From positions 5,485,001 to 5,549,000 of the forward strand of contig WPIO01000016.1 of assembly GCA_009760855.2 (NCBI GenBank): a stretch of 64,000 bases of DNA, given 5' to 3'. Shown one piece after another: positions 1-45,613 of this stretch (the stretch's first letter is position 1; each line of letters begins with the position of its first letter). Under the pieces are notes generated by a model. That model was given only the letters and a program-made list of their open reading frames with translations, had not been told where the DNA came from and searched no databases. This DNA is from Cristatella mucedo. Taxonomy: Eukaryota; Bryozoa; Phylactolaemata; Cristatellidae. Made by a program: the position numbers and the translations under genes.

Positions 1-559
1 TTGTCGAAAGCCCCATCGAACCGCTGAGCACTCACGTGACTGAGAGCAGACGATTGATCTCGGCGTGCACTCTCCGCTGCAGCCAACCGTCTTCTCGGGC
101 CAGCACAGGTTTTGAGGTGAGATCAAGAAAGAGAGGTGAGGGAGAATTTCGAAGTAGGAATGGGGTTAAACTGGCTGTGCCAGCAAATTTCGGACTCGGT
201 TCTCTGGTTCGGCAGCAGGCGACGACAGCTGACCGGGTTCTTAGTAAATGCGGTGAATGCCGAGCAGCACGGGCAAAAGCGCCGCCGCGGGCCTCGTGTG
301 CATCCAACCGTTTAGATGGAGCGCAGACCTGGGTTCCGTCTTACGTTCACCGAACCCTACGACCCTTCAATCGTTACCGAGAAAATAAACAACGATCTCA
401 AACTAGAGAGTCAGCCGGCAGTCGCAGAGGTCGGGCGAAACAAGGGAAAAAAAAAGCACATCAAAGGTCAAGGTCACAAACCATTGGCGATCGGTAGCAT
501 CAGGGGTCGCACGCGAGGCCGCTCGGTAATCGGCAAAGCGGCAGCATTTTTTTTTAAAT
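1..559. other. Unassigned flank
   Basis: I see no recognisable coding exon, RNA gene or repeat here. The short open frames on both strands look unlike any known protein. The stretch lies downstream of the predicted PGLS poly(A) signal, which is read leftwards. Confidence 0.4.
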
Positions 560-565
560 TTTATT
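560..565 (-). terminator. Candidate PGLS poly(A) signal
   Basis: TTTATT on the plus strand reads AATAAA on the minus strand, about 320 bp past the PGLS stop codon. It is the first canonical hexamer I noticed downstream of the gene. The cleavage site itself cannot be seen. Confidence 0.4.
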
Positions 566-887
566 TTCGTCACTTGCAAGGCACGCGACCGACGAGCAGA
601 AGCCACGCACGGCAATGCTCAGAGGGGCGCTAGGCGCTCGGCGGTGACAGGCAGGCAGGCCGGCAGGCACCGATCCGACAGAGATGACCGCCCCGCCCCC
701 GAGCGCCTCTGCGACAACGCAAAACACTATAGAGATATGACGTCCGCCCGGGGTTGGGGGCAGGCAGCCTGCCGTTTCCTACAGCCTCCGTGCGATACGG
801 CCTGGCTCCTCGGCTGCGGCCGAGCAGATAGGCTTCACTTCGGTCGGCAGCTGCGGCAAGCACAGCGTCTTAGTGACGACCCAGCTG

Positions 888-1563
888 CTAGGCCGATCTC
901 ATGGGCGGCGGCAGCGTTCGCGACAGCAGCTCGGAAGCGCCCTTATCCATAAACCAGACGACTTCGGCGGACGCCACCAGCGCTGCAGGCAAGGGCTCCT
1001 CTCCTTTGCCGGACTCGAACACATTCTGCAACGACAGACCTTGCACTGCAACGCCAGACCGAGCTTCTGGAGGTGGCATCAGTCGGACTGAGTGAGTGAG
1101 CTCGGGGCCCCAACAATACTTTGCTCGCCCAGACACTGGTGGCAGAACGAACGTATCGGCGACGTCTTCAGCACAGCTGCCACAGCCCGAGCAGCTGGGT
1201 CAACGCTGCTTGTCTGATTCGGTCTGCCACCAGTACCGAGAGCCACAAGCACAGCCGTCGAGTCCCACGAGTCCGACCTGTGGTGCCACCTGGCGTACCA
1301 CACTGGCCGCCATGTTTTCTTCGGCTTCGCCGAGTCTCCGAAGCAACTGATGGTTGAGCAAAGTTCTCCATCTATACTTCAAATGGCCGGTCTCGAAAAA
1401 AATGGGCATAAAACTGCTCGGCGAGCCACGCACACGTGCGCCTCCTCAGCAGCACTGTCACCTAGCTGGGCCCTGCTAGAATGTGCTTTTGCTTTTCGAT
1501 GGGCGCCGACAAAATGGCAGCACACCATCGCAGGAATTAAGCTCGAAAAAAGCATGACCGTCG

Positions 1564-1605
<42 letters not shown>

Positions 1606-4600
1606 GGGAGGGAGGGAGGGAGGGAGGGAGGGAGGGAGGGAGGGAGGGAGGGAGGGAGGGAGGGAGGGAGGGAGAAAGAGCACAGCTCCACAGCGGACGG
1701 GCGTGGCACTCTGGCTGCGGCACCAACAGAGCATCCTCGACATACTGGTTTGGTCCAGCGGTTACGGCGCTCGCCCCGACCAAGGTCTGGCTGAGGTCGT
1801 GGGCTCAAACCCGAGGCATATGTGAAGTGCCTGAATAGAGATTAAGTTCTCTTGGGGCGCTATACAATGAATTGTATTTTTTTGTATTTTTTAATTTTTT
1901 TTTATAGTCGTGGCAGTCTGGGCGAGCGCACGGTCTGGGCAAAGAGGCCTTCGGCTCGCGTTCGCGGGAGCTCGAAAGCGTGCCGCGCTGAGAAGCCTCG
2001 AGAAGCTGCCTTGACACAGTACCTTGACTACGGCAGCCTTGGAGCTGCCCACGACTGCGAAAACCGAGCGCCTGGCTCGCCGAATGACGGGCAGAGTCAT
2101 GGTGATGCGGCACGGCGGCGGCTTGGGCGAGTCGTCAATGGCGGCGATCCACTTGGACTCCTCCTGCAGTCGTAGCCGGCTTGACAGCTAGGCCTGACGG
2201 TCGCCAGGGCGCAAGTCCCAGCGAGCCATGCATGGCGCATGCACACAGCAGCAACATTGGGGGGGGGCGATTGGGAAGGGAGAAGTTCCTTATATCTATG
2301 AGTCTCGGATTGCATGTTGAGTCACCTCTTAGCCCATCTGCTAAGGTAAGGTGCTCACTCTTCACGACCCAAGTTGTGGGTTCAATGTGTGTGTGTGTGT
2401 GTGTATATATATATTTTCAAGTCCTGAAGCAGGCGATTCTTAATTTAGAGCTGCAAGCTCAGAGATAGCTGCCACACAATGTGGCATTTAATAGCAAAGC
2501 TTTACTGTCCAAATGAACAAATCTGCCCAAAACCAGAGACAGGGGCATAGCTAGTGCCACACTGAATTGGTGAGGCCAGCAGTCCCCAGGGCCCCCATCA
2601 ACTGCCCAACGACTGGCTGTCCTAGACAAGGTCAAGGTTAAGGTTAAGGCAAGCAAGGATGCTGCTTATGCTAATCCGGTGCACACCTTGGGCACTTCAG
2701 ACGAGGTAAACAAGCAATGTCGGCTAGCTAACAGTGAGACCACAGTGACGCCACGGAGGAGCACAGATAGACCTCACAGACAGACATAGCTTCCAGCTGC
2801 CACAGCGGAAATCTAAATGCTTAGTAGAGGGCGAGTACGGAACAGCTGCAGTTCAACAAGGCACCTTTGGCAGCGGCGAAGCTAACAGGACCGGGAAGCA
2901 AGGGCTACCTTAAGCAGCCTGTGTCCCGGGAATAACGAGCACGTGTGGCCATCAGGACCCATGCCGAGCAGAAGGAGATCGAACGTTGGCCAGTCGCATT
3001 CGCCAAACACGGACTTGACGGCGGCAGTGTACTCCGCAGCTGCTTGCTCGACTAGAAGTTCAAAGACGCGAAGCATAGCAGCAACAGTTCGAGGCAGGCG
3101 CCGGCGGGCGCCGACCAACAGGACGCGGGATAGAATCTGTGACATGCGACCCCCCCCACAGAAGCTACAAGGGGCAGACTACTCAGAAATGACGTGCGCC
3201 GAAGGCGCGTCGTGTCGTCGAGCTGCCATCCTCTGAACGCCTGAGGGCGCCTAGGCAGCTTCTGCTCTGGGCTCGTTGTGTGACCAAAGCAAGAGCGGCT
3301 GGTGGGTTTATTTTGCGGAAGTTTTTTTCCTCTCACTGCCTCAAGGTTAAACACTAGTGTGAACCCTCGTCTACTGCTATGGTAAAGTAGCATGGCATTG
3401 TTCACTACCACTTTCCTCACCCAGCTTACAGCTTTAGCAGTTGAACTGAAAGCGGGGCTGTGCGCATCCATTTTCCGGACGCTGAACTCCACAGCAGCTG
3501 CAAACCTGGGCTAACAAACAGGAACTTTGCTACCGAGAAATACGAATGGGTCAACGAATAACGTCAGTTTCAGGCGAATGCGAATACGGGCAATGAGAAT
3601 AGTGGGCAGACGAAAGCCTAATGGTTGCGCTGAAACCTGCTGCTGCTGATGCTTGCGTTGTAACAATGACAACTGACACCGAGCTGTTGAGATCGTAATT
3701 GAGAATGCATACCCCAGCCTACGACGGTGCCGTGCCTAGATGTTGTTGTCTGCCGGTACTAGGCTGGGGGAACCTCTCCCGACCCTGACTGACCAAGGTC
3801 GAGGTGCAGCGTTCCTGCTGCTGGCACTAGCAACGGCGCTGGCCAATCGGAGCGCAGCGTTCCTGGGCACGGCAGCTCCGGCTAGATTGACGTCTGCAGA
3901 GAGGGAGTCGTTGATTAAACGTTTTCAAGTTCGGTTGTGTTCCGAGTGCTCCAAGTCATTTGCTGTTTAGCAATGCGCGAACACACACAAAGACACACAC
4001 ACACACACAGACACACACACAGACACACAGACACACACACACACACCCCCCCACAGCAAAGCTAATGCCAGTCAAAGACGTCCTGTAGAGAAAGGCCTTC
4101 TCGATGCAGGTCTTCCATGTTTGCGATGCAGACAGCCCCAAGCCACCATCCCATGGGTCATTTACAAACCCAACACACTTTTCCCTTTTCTAGCGATCGG
4201 CACGTTGCAGAGCGATGGCACCGGATGTGGTAAACCGTTATTAATATTGCTGCTCAGAGCCCAGATACTACCACGTCCGACCCTTTAGGGCGGCACGACA
4301 TTAGGAGGAAAACTGCCGATCACGTAGCCAATGTCATACGATCTCTGCTAGATTGCAGCCCATGCCGACTCACACTGCCGGCGAAAGGTATGGCACAATC
4401 CAATGACTCACTTTTGGACTGTTCACATGACGCATTCATATCGACGAGCTGATGAGTGGCAGCAGTATGGCACTGCTGCTGCTGCTGCCGGACTGCCCAA
4501 CAAGTCGACCGTCTCAACATGCATGTTTAGGCAGTCCTATCGTCTAGTGTTCTTGTTTGCTTACAGCCAACGTCATCAAGACCATGGGAGACCAGTCCCA

Positions 4601-7600
4601 GATAGAAAGCTTGTAGGAAGCAGAGAAGTGAGGGTCTACTTTTTTGGCTATGACTTATGGAAGCGACAACTATAGCTTTCGCGGAGCGTGCCTTCATTGA
4701 AAAGAATTGCGCTTGACAGCAAAGTCGCGGCTTCGATGGGAGGCATACCGTTCATGCATATGGGAGCCACATAGCATAGCACAGCAACTAGTGATTCCCG
4801 CAGCCAACACGCTCGCCCATCGTTGTTCATGCCTACCATTTCCCATCGTCCCAAAATTGAAGTGCACTTCTCACGATAGCTCTACAGAGAGAGCCTGTAT
4901 GGGGAATGTAGGAGAAAGTAGGTCAATTGCAGCCGCTTGTTCGAACGTCCTAAAACTTACAGAAAGAGAGACGGTAGTGTGGTGACTGCTTGGCCATCTG
5001 TTACCCAACCTAGTCAAAAGGGGATGCAGCCACCTGCCGTTGCAGACTAGTACTAGGCAGGGCACCCCGACGCTAGCCAATAGGAGTGCCGAGTTCCTGT
5101 TGCTAGGCACGAGCCTGCAGCACTCCTGCTTGTGTGCACACTGGGAGATTGGTATTATTCACTAACGTCTGTGCACCAGAAATACGCAGTGTTGAGTACT
5201 GTTAACTTCGCGTTCTTCAAAGGCGATTTTGCTATTAAGCACAACATGCACATTACATTAAGAAGAAAACTAGGCCCACGCCGAGCCGGCCTAAACCCAG
5301 CTTAGCACGCGTCCCTCGCATGCGGTCACCCTGCTGTGCATGCCATGCCATGGCGGCTTTAAATACTGAAGCCACACATGTTTACTGCTTACTTATCTAG
5401 TGGAGAAAAGAGGGCTCCCTAAGAACTGGAACTCCCTATGAATCGGCCTCAGAACCGAAGCAGGAGCAGGGAACTGCCTCAGCCGTGTGTGCAGAGTGGA
5501 GTGCCTCTACATTGGATCCAATTAGCACAGGTTGGAATAACGGCCAAGGTCAAGAGCTGCATAGCTCATCTGGATGCTATGCTATCGCACGTGCTTGCTG
5601 CCGATGCCATAAGAGCCTACCAGGCACGGCAGGGTTGATTTTATAGACTTGCACTGCATCGTCCAACTGGGGCAGCTTGCAGAAGAGTTGGTCCTTATAC
5701 TGCTTGTACGTTGAGTCGGGACTGTCGTAGGGCACATGCCTCTCATCACAGAAAAACACGCGCCACTTGGTCCAGTCCGTGTCGATCGTTGGCAGACCTG
5801 TTGACAAGAAATTAATCAAGCTCCCTCCTGAAATGAAAGAAATCGAATCCGAACAAGACTGCTGCTGCTGCTGGGGGGGGGGAGAAGAGGCTGCAGGTGG
5901 CAGCAAGCGGCACAGCAGCAGGCAGTTTGTGGGTGAGATTGCTTAAGCTTTCACGGCCCGTAATTAATGATGCAATACAATTTATCTCCGTCTGGAACAC
6001 AAAGCCACAAGGACCAAGTGGGTGTCACACTGGAGAAAATTTTTAACAACACACTCAAAGTCATTGCGACTTTCGATACGCATACGGTAGCAGCCAGCAC
6101 TTCATCTCATGCAACAAAGTGAAGGCGAGAAGCATAGCTGAGTCAAGAGGGCAGTCGAGTAAATCAGCAGCATTGAAGTGGCAGCTCAGCACGGCTGGAA
6201 AGGATGTGCTACAGTCGGCAGCTCAAGAGAATATGTCGTTGAATAAAAATAGCGGAATTGAATTCCACAGTCTAGGACCTGCAGAGCAAAGGCTTCTGTT
6301 GCCAACGGTCGCCTAGGAATGCAGCAATAACATTCACTGTCCATTGGGAACCTGTGGGCACGAGGAGGCTGAAACAAATGCAACCGCTCACGTAGGCATG
6401 AATGAGCCAAGCCGCATTTAGTTTATCAGTGGCTGCAGTGGATTTAATGTGGTTTAAATGACAACTATAGCCGGGCATCGCCTGCACAGAAGCCTGTATA
6501 GCCGATCTAAAGGGCTGGGGGGGGGGGGGCTCGGTATAACTGGAGAACAGCTAAGGATCGAGAACGGATCCTTGTGGGACTCCATAAGTGACTGGCACGA
6601 ACCGGATGAGAAGTGATCATCGCATGATATGGATTGAAAATGGCCGGACAAGTACAATGGCTAGCCTGAGTTGGCGTTCGCCATTCAAAAGCCTAACTTT
6701 GCGCTTACCGCTTACCATCTAAACGCCATCGAAGGAACTCCCAACGGAATAGATTGCGCTCTGCATGGACTCTGGGAAACTCGGGCGTAGTTTCTTCCAA
6801 CTCCGCGATGGCACACTAGATAAGGCGGTTTCTTTTCACAACCTCGGTCCCGAGGTCAAATCCTGCGGTGAGCGATCCTTTATCGCGGTTGCCAGCTGTG
6901 ATGATGGCCGTAAAGGCTCTTCTGTCGCCATACAAAACAGGCTGTTAAATCAGCTAGTATTTAGTTTTAACTGGCGCCGATACGTTGCTTCAATGCTCCT
7001 CACAGCTTCCGGAGCCCCCCACCCACCTACGCCCAAGCATCGTTGGTCCATCACAGACACTCGATCGCCGGAAGTGTGAGACTCGCAACAGTGCAGATGT
7101 CCACAGAGTAAAGGCAGCCGACTGACGACAGCCGCTATAGCACTACTCGCAATTTACGCCCCAAATTTACGCGAATCATCGCTGGGCTCAATAGCGCTAC
7201 TTTTTGAGCAGCCCTTCTGAAACAGGACAGCCGCATAACGTGGAATCGAGGCGGGCGAGTCTCCGATCTCATTCCGACGAATGCAAGCTCGCGGTGCCGA
7301 GTAACTGACAGCAACTTGAGTCATAACTTTAAAGCAGACTAGCTTACACAGCGCTAGTGTCTGTCCCCTTATCTCGGCAATCCGCACTGCGGTCCATGCG
7401 CCATCGGCAGGACGCGACGTAACTGACGCGCGCGGTAACTGAATGAGGGGGACCACGGAAGTGGAAGTGGTCACGTTTCGCGACTATCGAGAGTTCAATT
7501 AGCCACAGAAACGAAGTAACTCGTCTTCGCGAGTCCACGCTGCGCAGCGAGGGCTGCGAGTAAAGACGCGCTCGGCGCCTCAGCGGCAGAATGACGCATC

Positions 7601-7844
7601 ATTGCGCAGCACGCGAAGGGCGCGCAGAGGTTAGCGGGCGCCAGCCGGGGTCAACCGCGCGAAAGTCAGAATATCGCGCTGCGCGGCCAGAGCTCAACAG
7701 CTGTCAAATACCCGAAAGGCCAACAGTGAAAAGTCCTCGCTCGCCTATCGCCTCCCGTGCTGCTGCTGCGACGTAATCGCATAGCTCGGACACCAGGACC
7801 TCCTCGGACGCGCAAACGTTGATGTGACTGGCGCTCGTCGCCAT
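888..7844 (-). CDS. PGLS: 6-phosphogluconolactonase, 5 exons
   Basis: This enzyme hydrolyses 6-phosphogluconolactone to 6-phosphogluconate, the second step of the oxidative pentose phosphate pathway in the cytosol. Exons on the minus strand are 7844-7712, 5827-5621, 3051-2909, 2163-2023 and 1025-888. All introns are GT-AG and the phases join exactly to give 253 residues plus stop, close to the usual length of about 250. Family motifs are visible: CDERHVPY at about residues 71-78, the [14 protein letters not shown] loop at 143-156, and TMTLPVI followed by SSKAAVVK in exon 4. The last exon keeps the VVWFMDKGA element and ends at a TAG. The start is the ATG at 7844; a further in-frame ATG at 7904 is possible but its extension has no family similarity. 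CDC73 starts 286 bp away on the other strand. Confidence 0.93.
1567..1676. repeat. GA then GGGA microsatellite
   Basis: A (GA)n run passes into about 17 GGGA units. It is upstream, on plus, of the SINE at 1744 and outside PGLS exons. Confidence 0.95.
1744..1904 (+). mobile_element. SINE family B copy 1
   Basis: The copy starts with a tRNA-like head (ACTGGTTTGGTCCAGCGGTT as A-box region) and has a B-box-like GGGCTCAAACCC. Its 3' part (GTGCCTGAATAGAGATTAAG then TTCTCTTGGGGCGCT) ends in T/A-rich repeats. Three other copies lie in the window. The 3' part resembles the 3' end of the resident LINE. Confidence 0.75.
2322..2385 (+). mobile_element. Possible SINE head fragment
   Basis: TAAGGTAAGGTGCTCACTC and GTTGTGGGTTCAATG look like the tRNA-like head of the local SINEs. 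The body is replaced by a GT/TA microsatellite. It lies in PGLS intron 3. Confidence 0.35.
3983..4052. repeat. CA-rich microsatellite
   Basis: Imperfect (CA)n interrupted by AGA, in PGLS intron 2. Confidence 0.9.
5978..6045 (+). repeat. Dispersed repeat C, copy 1
   Basis: TTTATCTCCGTCTGGAACAC then AAAGCCACAAGGACCAAG and CACTGGAGA match two other places in the window (16664 and 63905). The family is unclassified. Confidence 0.45.
6808..6957 (+). mobile_element. SINE family A copy (tRNA-derived)
   Basis: The copy starts ATGGCACACTAGATAAGGCG, which resembles the A box of a tRNA with a long variable arm (Leu or Ser type). It continues through GGGCGATCCTTTATCGC-type sequence and ends GAGGCTGTTAAATCAGCTA-like. 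It lies in PGLS intron 1. The B box is diverged. Confidence 0.7.
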
Positions 7845-8129
7845 GTTCACAGCCACACGCGGGGAGGGTAACACCCCTCCCCACCTATCCGCTGCTGGGC
7901 ACACGCTTCAGCGTTTACTACCTCCCCTCGCAAAGAGCATCCGGTTCTACCCGTGGAGCGGGTGCCTTCGTATAACTGGCGTCGGCTTCCGTTTCCTCGG
8001 CGTGGGAGAAAAGCGGCAGGAACGCAGGGAGACCGCGCGCGGAAGGGCGCAAATCCGTAGAGGTGCACCGTATCATCTAGACGTGCACCATTTGCCGATT
8101 CTGGTCTCCAGTAGCGCCTTGCGAATAAC
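7845..8129. promoter_or_regulatory. Probable bidirectional promoter PGLS/CDC73
   Basis: The start codons of PGLS (minus) and CDC73 (plus) face away from each other and only 285 bp lie between them. The interval is GC-rich with frequent CpG and shows no clear TATA box. A shared promoter is inferred from the spacing; the transcription start sites are not visible. Confidence 0.55.
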
Positions 8130-24063
<15,934 letters not shown>

Positions 24064-24514
24064 TGGGTAGTCCGCCGCCGCATGGCGGCACCACTAGTGA
24101 GCAGGCTGTGTTGCTTATCTGGCCGGCCAGCGGGTTCGGCGCTCGGCCTGACGGCTAAACCGGTGCACACGGCGAACCGCGCTTGCTGCCTCCTCGCCCG
24201 AAGCAGCTGTGCAAGAGCGAGTGCAGAGTCGCAGAGCCGACAGCCAGCCGGGGAATGCTCTGCAGCTCAACAGCAGCAGCTGCCCAAAGGCGGAGAGGTT
24301 CCCCCCAAACAAGAGACCGAGTCGTGTGTCCGACGCTGTCGCTCGAGCTGTTCCTTTTGGCACGACCCGAGGACGGCACGAGCCGCCGGCTGCAGCGGTT
24401 TAAATTGTTTCGAACGTGGAAGCAGCTAGGTGCAACGTGGAATACAATCGCCACCTGTCAGGACGGAGGAGGCAGCGGCCACGCATTGTACATATGTCAA
24501 TACTGATCAGATTT

Positions 24515-24520
24515 AATAAA
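24515..24520 (+). terminator. CDC73 poly(A) signal
   Basis: AATAAA lies about 450 bp after the CDC73 stop codon in exon 13. It also precedes the tail-to-tail neighbour TMEM230, which fits a gene end here. Confidence 0.6.
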
Positions 24521-24840
24521 CATATGACTCTACAGTGAACGCCTCGGTTTCTTGAGTCCGAATGGCGCACGGCATTGTATGCACGGCGTTTTTTGAAACC
24601 CTCGCTCATACCGTGCTGCGCCATACCGCCCTCGTAGCCGCTGGGCCCCAGCTCGCGAAACCTTATTTACAAGCGCCAGAAAAGGCGAATGCCGGGAGAC
24701 TGCCGAGCGCTACGCTTCCACGTCCAACCTCGCGCGTCCTAATCCGGCTCACGAGGACGCCGACATGAAGCCCCGTCAGAACCGAATACGCATCGCGAGC
24801 AGCTCGGACGGCGGTTTCACTGCGACCCGACGGCCCGATG

Positions 24841-25266
24841 CTACTCCAAGCTGGGGATGTCGTCGTACGAGTATCCTTTCACGCCTCTGTATGCATACCA
24901 CGCGATGCGGACGTTGTACGCTCCGGGGATAAACGTGAGTGCCCCTAGAATCACAACGGGCCACGTCCGGTCGGAGTATTCTACCGGTATGATGCCGCAG
25001 AGTAGCAGCGAGCCGACGACCAGCAAAGTGGTCCCGACAATAAACAGGCCGCAAGCGAGCACGATGGCTTTGACCGGAACCTTGCTGGCGGCTGAGCCGC
25101 CGACGGTGCTCGGGGCACTGAACTGTAGATCCGAATATCCACTTTTGTACGAGACCTTCGAAGCAGGCGTTAGTTTCTCATAGGCAGCAGCCGATTTGGC
25201 GGAGCGCATCATTGCAAAATCCGGTCGGCTCATGCAGAGCTCTCTTGAACCGGAAGTCTGCTGCAC
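24841..25266 (-). CDS. TMEM230: Transmembrane protein 230, single exon
   Basis: TMEM230 is a small two-pass membrane protein of the endosome and secretory-vesicle system. The frame codes 141 residues from the first ATG at 25266. The better match to the family begins at the paired Met at 25212 (about 123 residues, starting MMRSAKSAAAYEKL), so the true start may be there. Visible family features are SGYSDLQF before the membrane part, one hydrophobic segment (AIVLACGLFIVGTTLLVVG), a short polar loop, a second segment (PVVILGALTFIPGAYNVRIA) and the conserved C-terminal GYSYDDIPSLE. No intron interrupts it, although all other genes here are intron-rich. It is tail to tail with CDC73 and head to head with VARS1. 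Confidence 0.9.
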   Translation of the reverse strand: MQQTSGSRELCMSRPDFAMMRSAKSAAAYEKLTPASKVSYKSGYSDLQFSAPSTVGGSAASKVPVKAIVLACGLFIVGTTLLVVGSLLLCGIIPVEYSDRTWPVVILGALTFIPGAYNVRIAWYAYRGVKGYSYDDIPSLE

Positions 25267-25415
25267 TTCCCGTCACGTTTAGGCCACGGTTTGCCCGGCC
25301 GGCTGTCTAGCTGATGCAATAAAGCAGGCAATTGTTGTCGGAGCCTTTGCGTCATTTATTCTAGCTGAGACGCGCTATAAGAACACGCTTGATTCTGCAT
25401 GATACTGAGTTCGAG
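25267..25415. promoter_or_regulatory. Probable bidirectional promoter TMEM230/VARS1
   Basis: Only 149 bp separate the first ATG of TMEM230 (minus) from the VARS1 ATG (plus), so one compact promoter probably drives both. I see no convincing TATA box. If TMEM230 starts at 25212 the interval is about 200 bp. Confidence 0.5.
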
Positions 25416-43327
<17,912 letters not shown>

Positions 43328-43361
43328 CCGCATGCCGTCTGTATTTATGGCCCCCGACGAC

Positions 43362-43367
43362 AATAAA
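43362..43367 (+). terminator. VARS1 poly(A) signal
   Basis: AATAAA lies 35 bp past the VARS1 stop codon, predicting a very short 3' untranslated region ending near 43385. Confidence 0.7.
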
Positions 43368-43385
43368 GCCCACTCAGCCGTGCAG

Positions 43386-43894
43386 CCAACTGCGGGCGAC
43401 TCTTCTGCCGTCACGCTGTGCCTAGCCGATTGACTAACCGTATCGTCAGCATAGTCAGCCCAGCTTCGCAGCGTGCTTACTGGGCTAACAGTGGCAGCTT
43501 GTTGACGGTAGCCGCTGCTTACCGAGGCCGGGCTGACCCGGAAAAGGAAAAGTCGAGCAAGCCGTTGAGCACTCCTCCCCCCCCCCGTTGTACCGCCCAC
43601 ATGACCACAGAGTTTGTTTGGTATTCGCGAGTGCAGGGAGCACAAGCCAGCCGAGCTACTCCAGCAGGAAGTGCCACAGCCAATGCTGACGGCATGCAGA
43701 GCCGGAAATGGCGTTCCACTTCCTCTGGCTCGGGAGCGAAATTAGCATCGGTTGCATTTCTAAATCGGTCGCAGAGGCCTCGGATGCAGACCAAGTACAA
43801 GCAGCTAAGCACACAGTCGCTGATAGAACCGGAAGTGGCTTGCACGACAAGACTTAGTGGCCGGACAGGGGCCGTTCGTTTTATGTAGGCAGGA
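43386..43894. other. Unassigned region after VARS1
   Basis: I see no coding exon. Short frames on both strands have no recognisable similarity. Confidence 0.4.
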
Positions 43895-43965
43895 CTCGTG
43901 CCGACTGGGCTCGAGCCGACGACCGTTGAGCCGCTAAGGCTGACCAGCTGACCTCAAGTTCCTGC
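43895..43965 (-). mobile_element. Possible third tRNA-like SINE fragment
   Basis: Read on minus, GGTCAGCTGGTCAGCC and GGCTCGAGCCC resemble A and B boxes at roughly tRNA spacing. There is only one copy and the tail does not match families A or B. Confidence 0.3.
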
Positions 43966-44361
43966 TGAACAGCCCTACTCTGCTCCAAGCGTGTAAGCAG
44001 CTGTAGTTAATTTAATTAGAAGAACCACCCGTGGAGCCCAGCTACATGCACCCAAAGGAGACATCGGCTGGCCTCGATCTGCCAAAAGTACTTTTTTTTA
44101 TACAGCCCGCGGGCCTGCTCGGTACTGGGCCTGCTCGGTACTCCACGCTCCCCAGGCCGGCAACACTTGGCCTCCCGAAAGCCCCGCTCAGGCCACCCTC
44201 CCGTGGTTTGCTCCAGGCACGACAGCAGTTTCGCAGGCAGATTTGGCAGCTCCACAATCAGGACGGTGGGCTGTCGAACAATTTTCACAGCCTCCGTTTT
44301 ATCGAATCGGGTCCGAAACCAGCGACTGACCCCTCATTCGTCTGGGTCGTTATAGCCGCCC

Positions 44362-44434
44362 CGTGCTGTAAGGTGCTCGCTCTTAACGACCAAGGTCGGC
44401 AAGGGTTCGAATCCTGCAGTTGGGCACTCCTTTA
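44362..44434 (+). mobile_element. SINE family A, left half of interrupted copy
   Basis: The tRNA-like head with GGTTCGAATCC (44404-44414) breaks off at CCTTTAT. It is followed at once by the AAT-repeat tail of a reverse LINE. The missing right half resumes at about 45283. Confidence 0.65.
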
Positions 44435-45282
44435 TAATAATAATAATAATGCTCGATAAAACGCCCTCAGAAAGCTCGATCTCTTTCTAGGCTCTTTAGA
44501 TTTGCTGCAAAGGAAGCACGATCGGATGGTTAGTGGTAGCATACTCGATAAACATCATGAATAATATGGTTAAGGGTGACATGCACAGGGTCAGCATGCA
44601 AGTGTGGTTAGTGGCAGCATGCACAGTGTCAGCACGAATAAGCACGTGAAGGACGAATCACAGGGACCCACTAAATGCTGTCCTAAATAGGTGTGCTTAT
44701 AAGTTCTTTTTAAATGTGGTCAAGTCAGGGGATGTTGTGACAAGTCGGGAGTGAGTTCCAGGCTTTGGGACCATACGAACTAAATGCACGGTCTCCAAAG
44801 GATTTGAGGTTTGTACGAGGTATTTGTAGACTGTTGGATCCCGAAAAGCGGGTGGTACGATGCTTGGCCTGGTGGGGGAGTAGATCTGAGAGATAGGGCT
44901 GGAGCGAAAGAATGAAGTGACCTAAAAGTGAGCGACAAAACCTTGAAGTCGATCCGTTGCTTGACTGGTAGCCAGTGCAGGTCGGCGAGAAGTGGTGTGA
45001 TGTGGCCACTGCGACGCTCACGACAGGCAAGCCTAGCTGCAGAGTTTTGCACCAGCTGCAATCACCTGATTGCACATGCCGGTAGGCCAGCAAGCAGTGA
45101 GCTGCAGAAGTCGAGGCGGGATGTCGCGAATTCGCGGACCAACTTAGACGTGGTATCCTTATCTAAACAAGCCCGAATTTTAGCAATGTTATGTAGCCGA
45201 AAGTAGGCAGACTTGATTGTGGAGCTGAAGTGGTCGTCTAACGAGAGGTCACTTTGGAATATGACACATAGATTTCGAGCTG
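44435..45282 (-). mobile_element. 5'-truncated LINE inserted in a SINE
   Basis: This is the 3' part of the same LINE family as at 56622-57984, read on minus. It holds frames matching the C-terminal reverse transcriptase region (RRLQLVQNSAARLACRERR equivalent, LLADLHWLPVKQRIDFKVL) and ends in an AAT repeat at 44435. A frameshift splits the frame. It lies inside a family A SINE whose halves flank it. Confidence 0.75.
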
Positions 45283-45362
45283 ATTATTATTGCAAGCGTT
45301 AGTGATAGTCGATAAGGCTCTTTTGCCGTTATACAAATGAGGCTGTTAAATCAGCTAACATT
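45283..45362 (+). mobile_element. SINE family A, right half of interrupted copy
   Basis: GCAAGCGTTAGTGATAGTCG to GAGGCTGTTAAATCAGCTA continues the SINE that stops at 44434. The intervening 0.85 kb is a LINE insertion. Confidence 0.65.
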
Positions 45363-45613
45363 TGTGTAGTTATTTTTTCTTGCATTAACTCCTTACTTCA
45401 GCTAAGGCGTATGTAAATGCAGTCTCTGAGGCAAGATGGAAAACATGTCAGCAGCACATGCTCTTTACCCTCGTGCCATTATAAATATAACAGACGAATA
45501 TTTGCACTACGTGCCCATACAACCTGTGTGAAAGGTGGCAAGAGCAGAGGATTAGGTAATACCGCAGGGTCTTAGCCCAAAGATAAGGTGCCAAGCAGCT
45601 AAGAATCTTCTGC

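Noticed and set aside
1350-1838. 162-codon plus frame
   Set aside because: It spans the GA/GGGA microsatellite and the start of a SINE.
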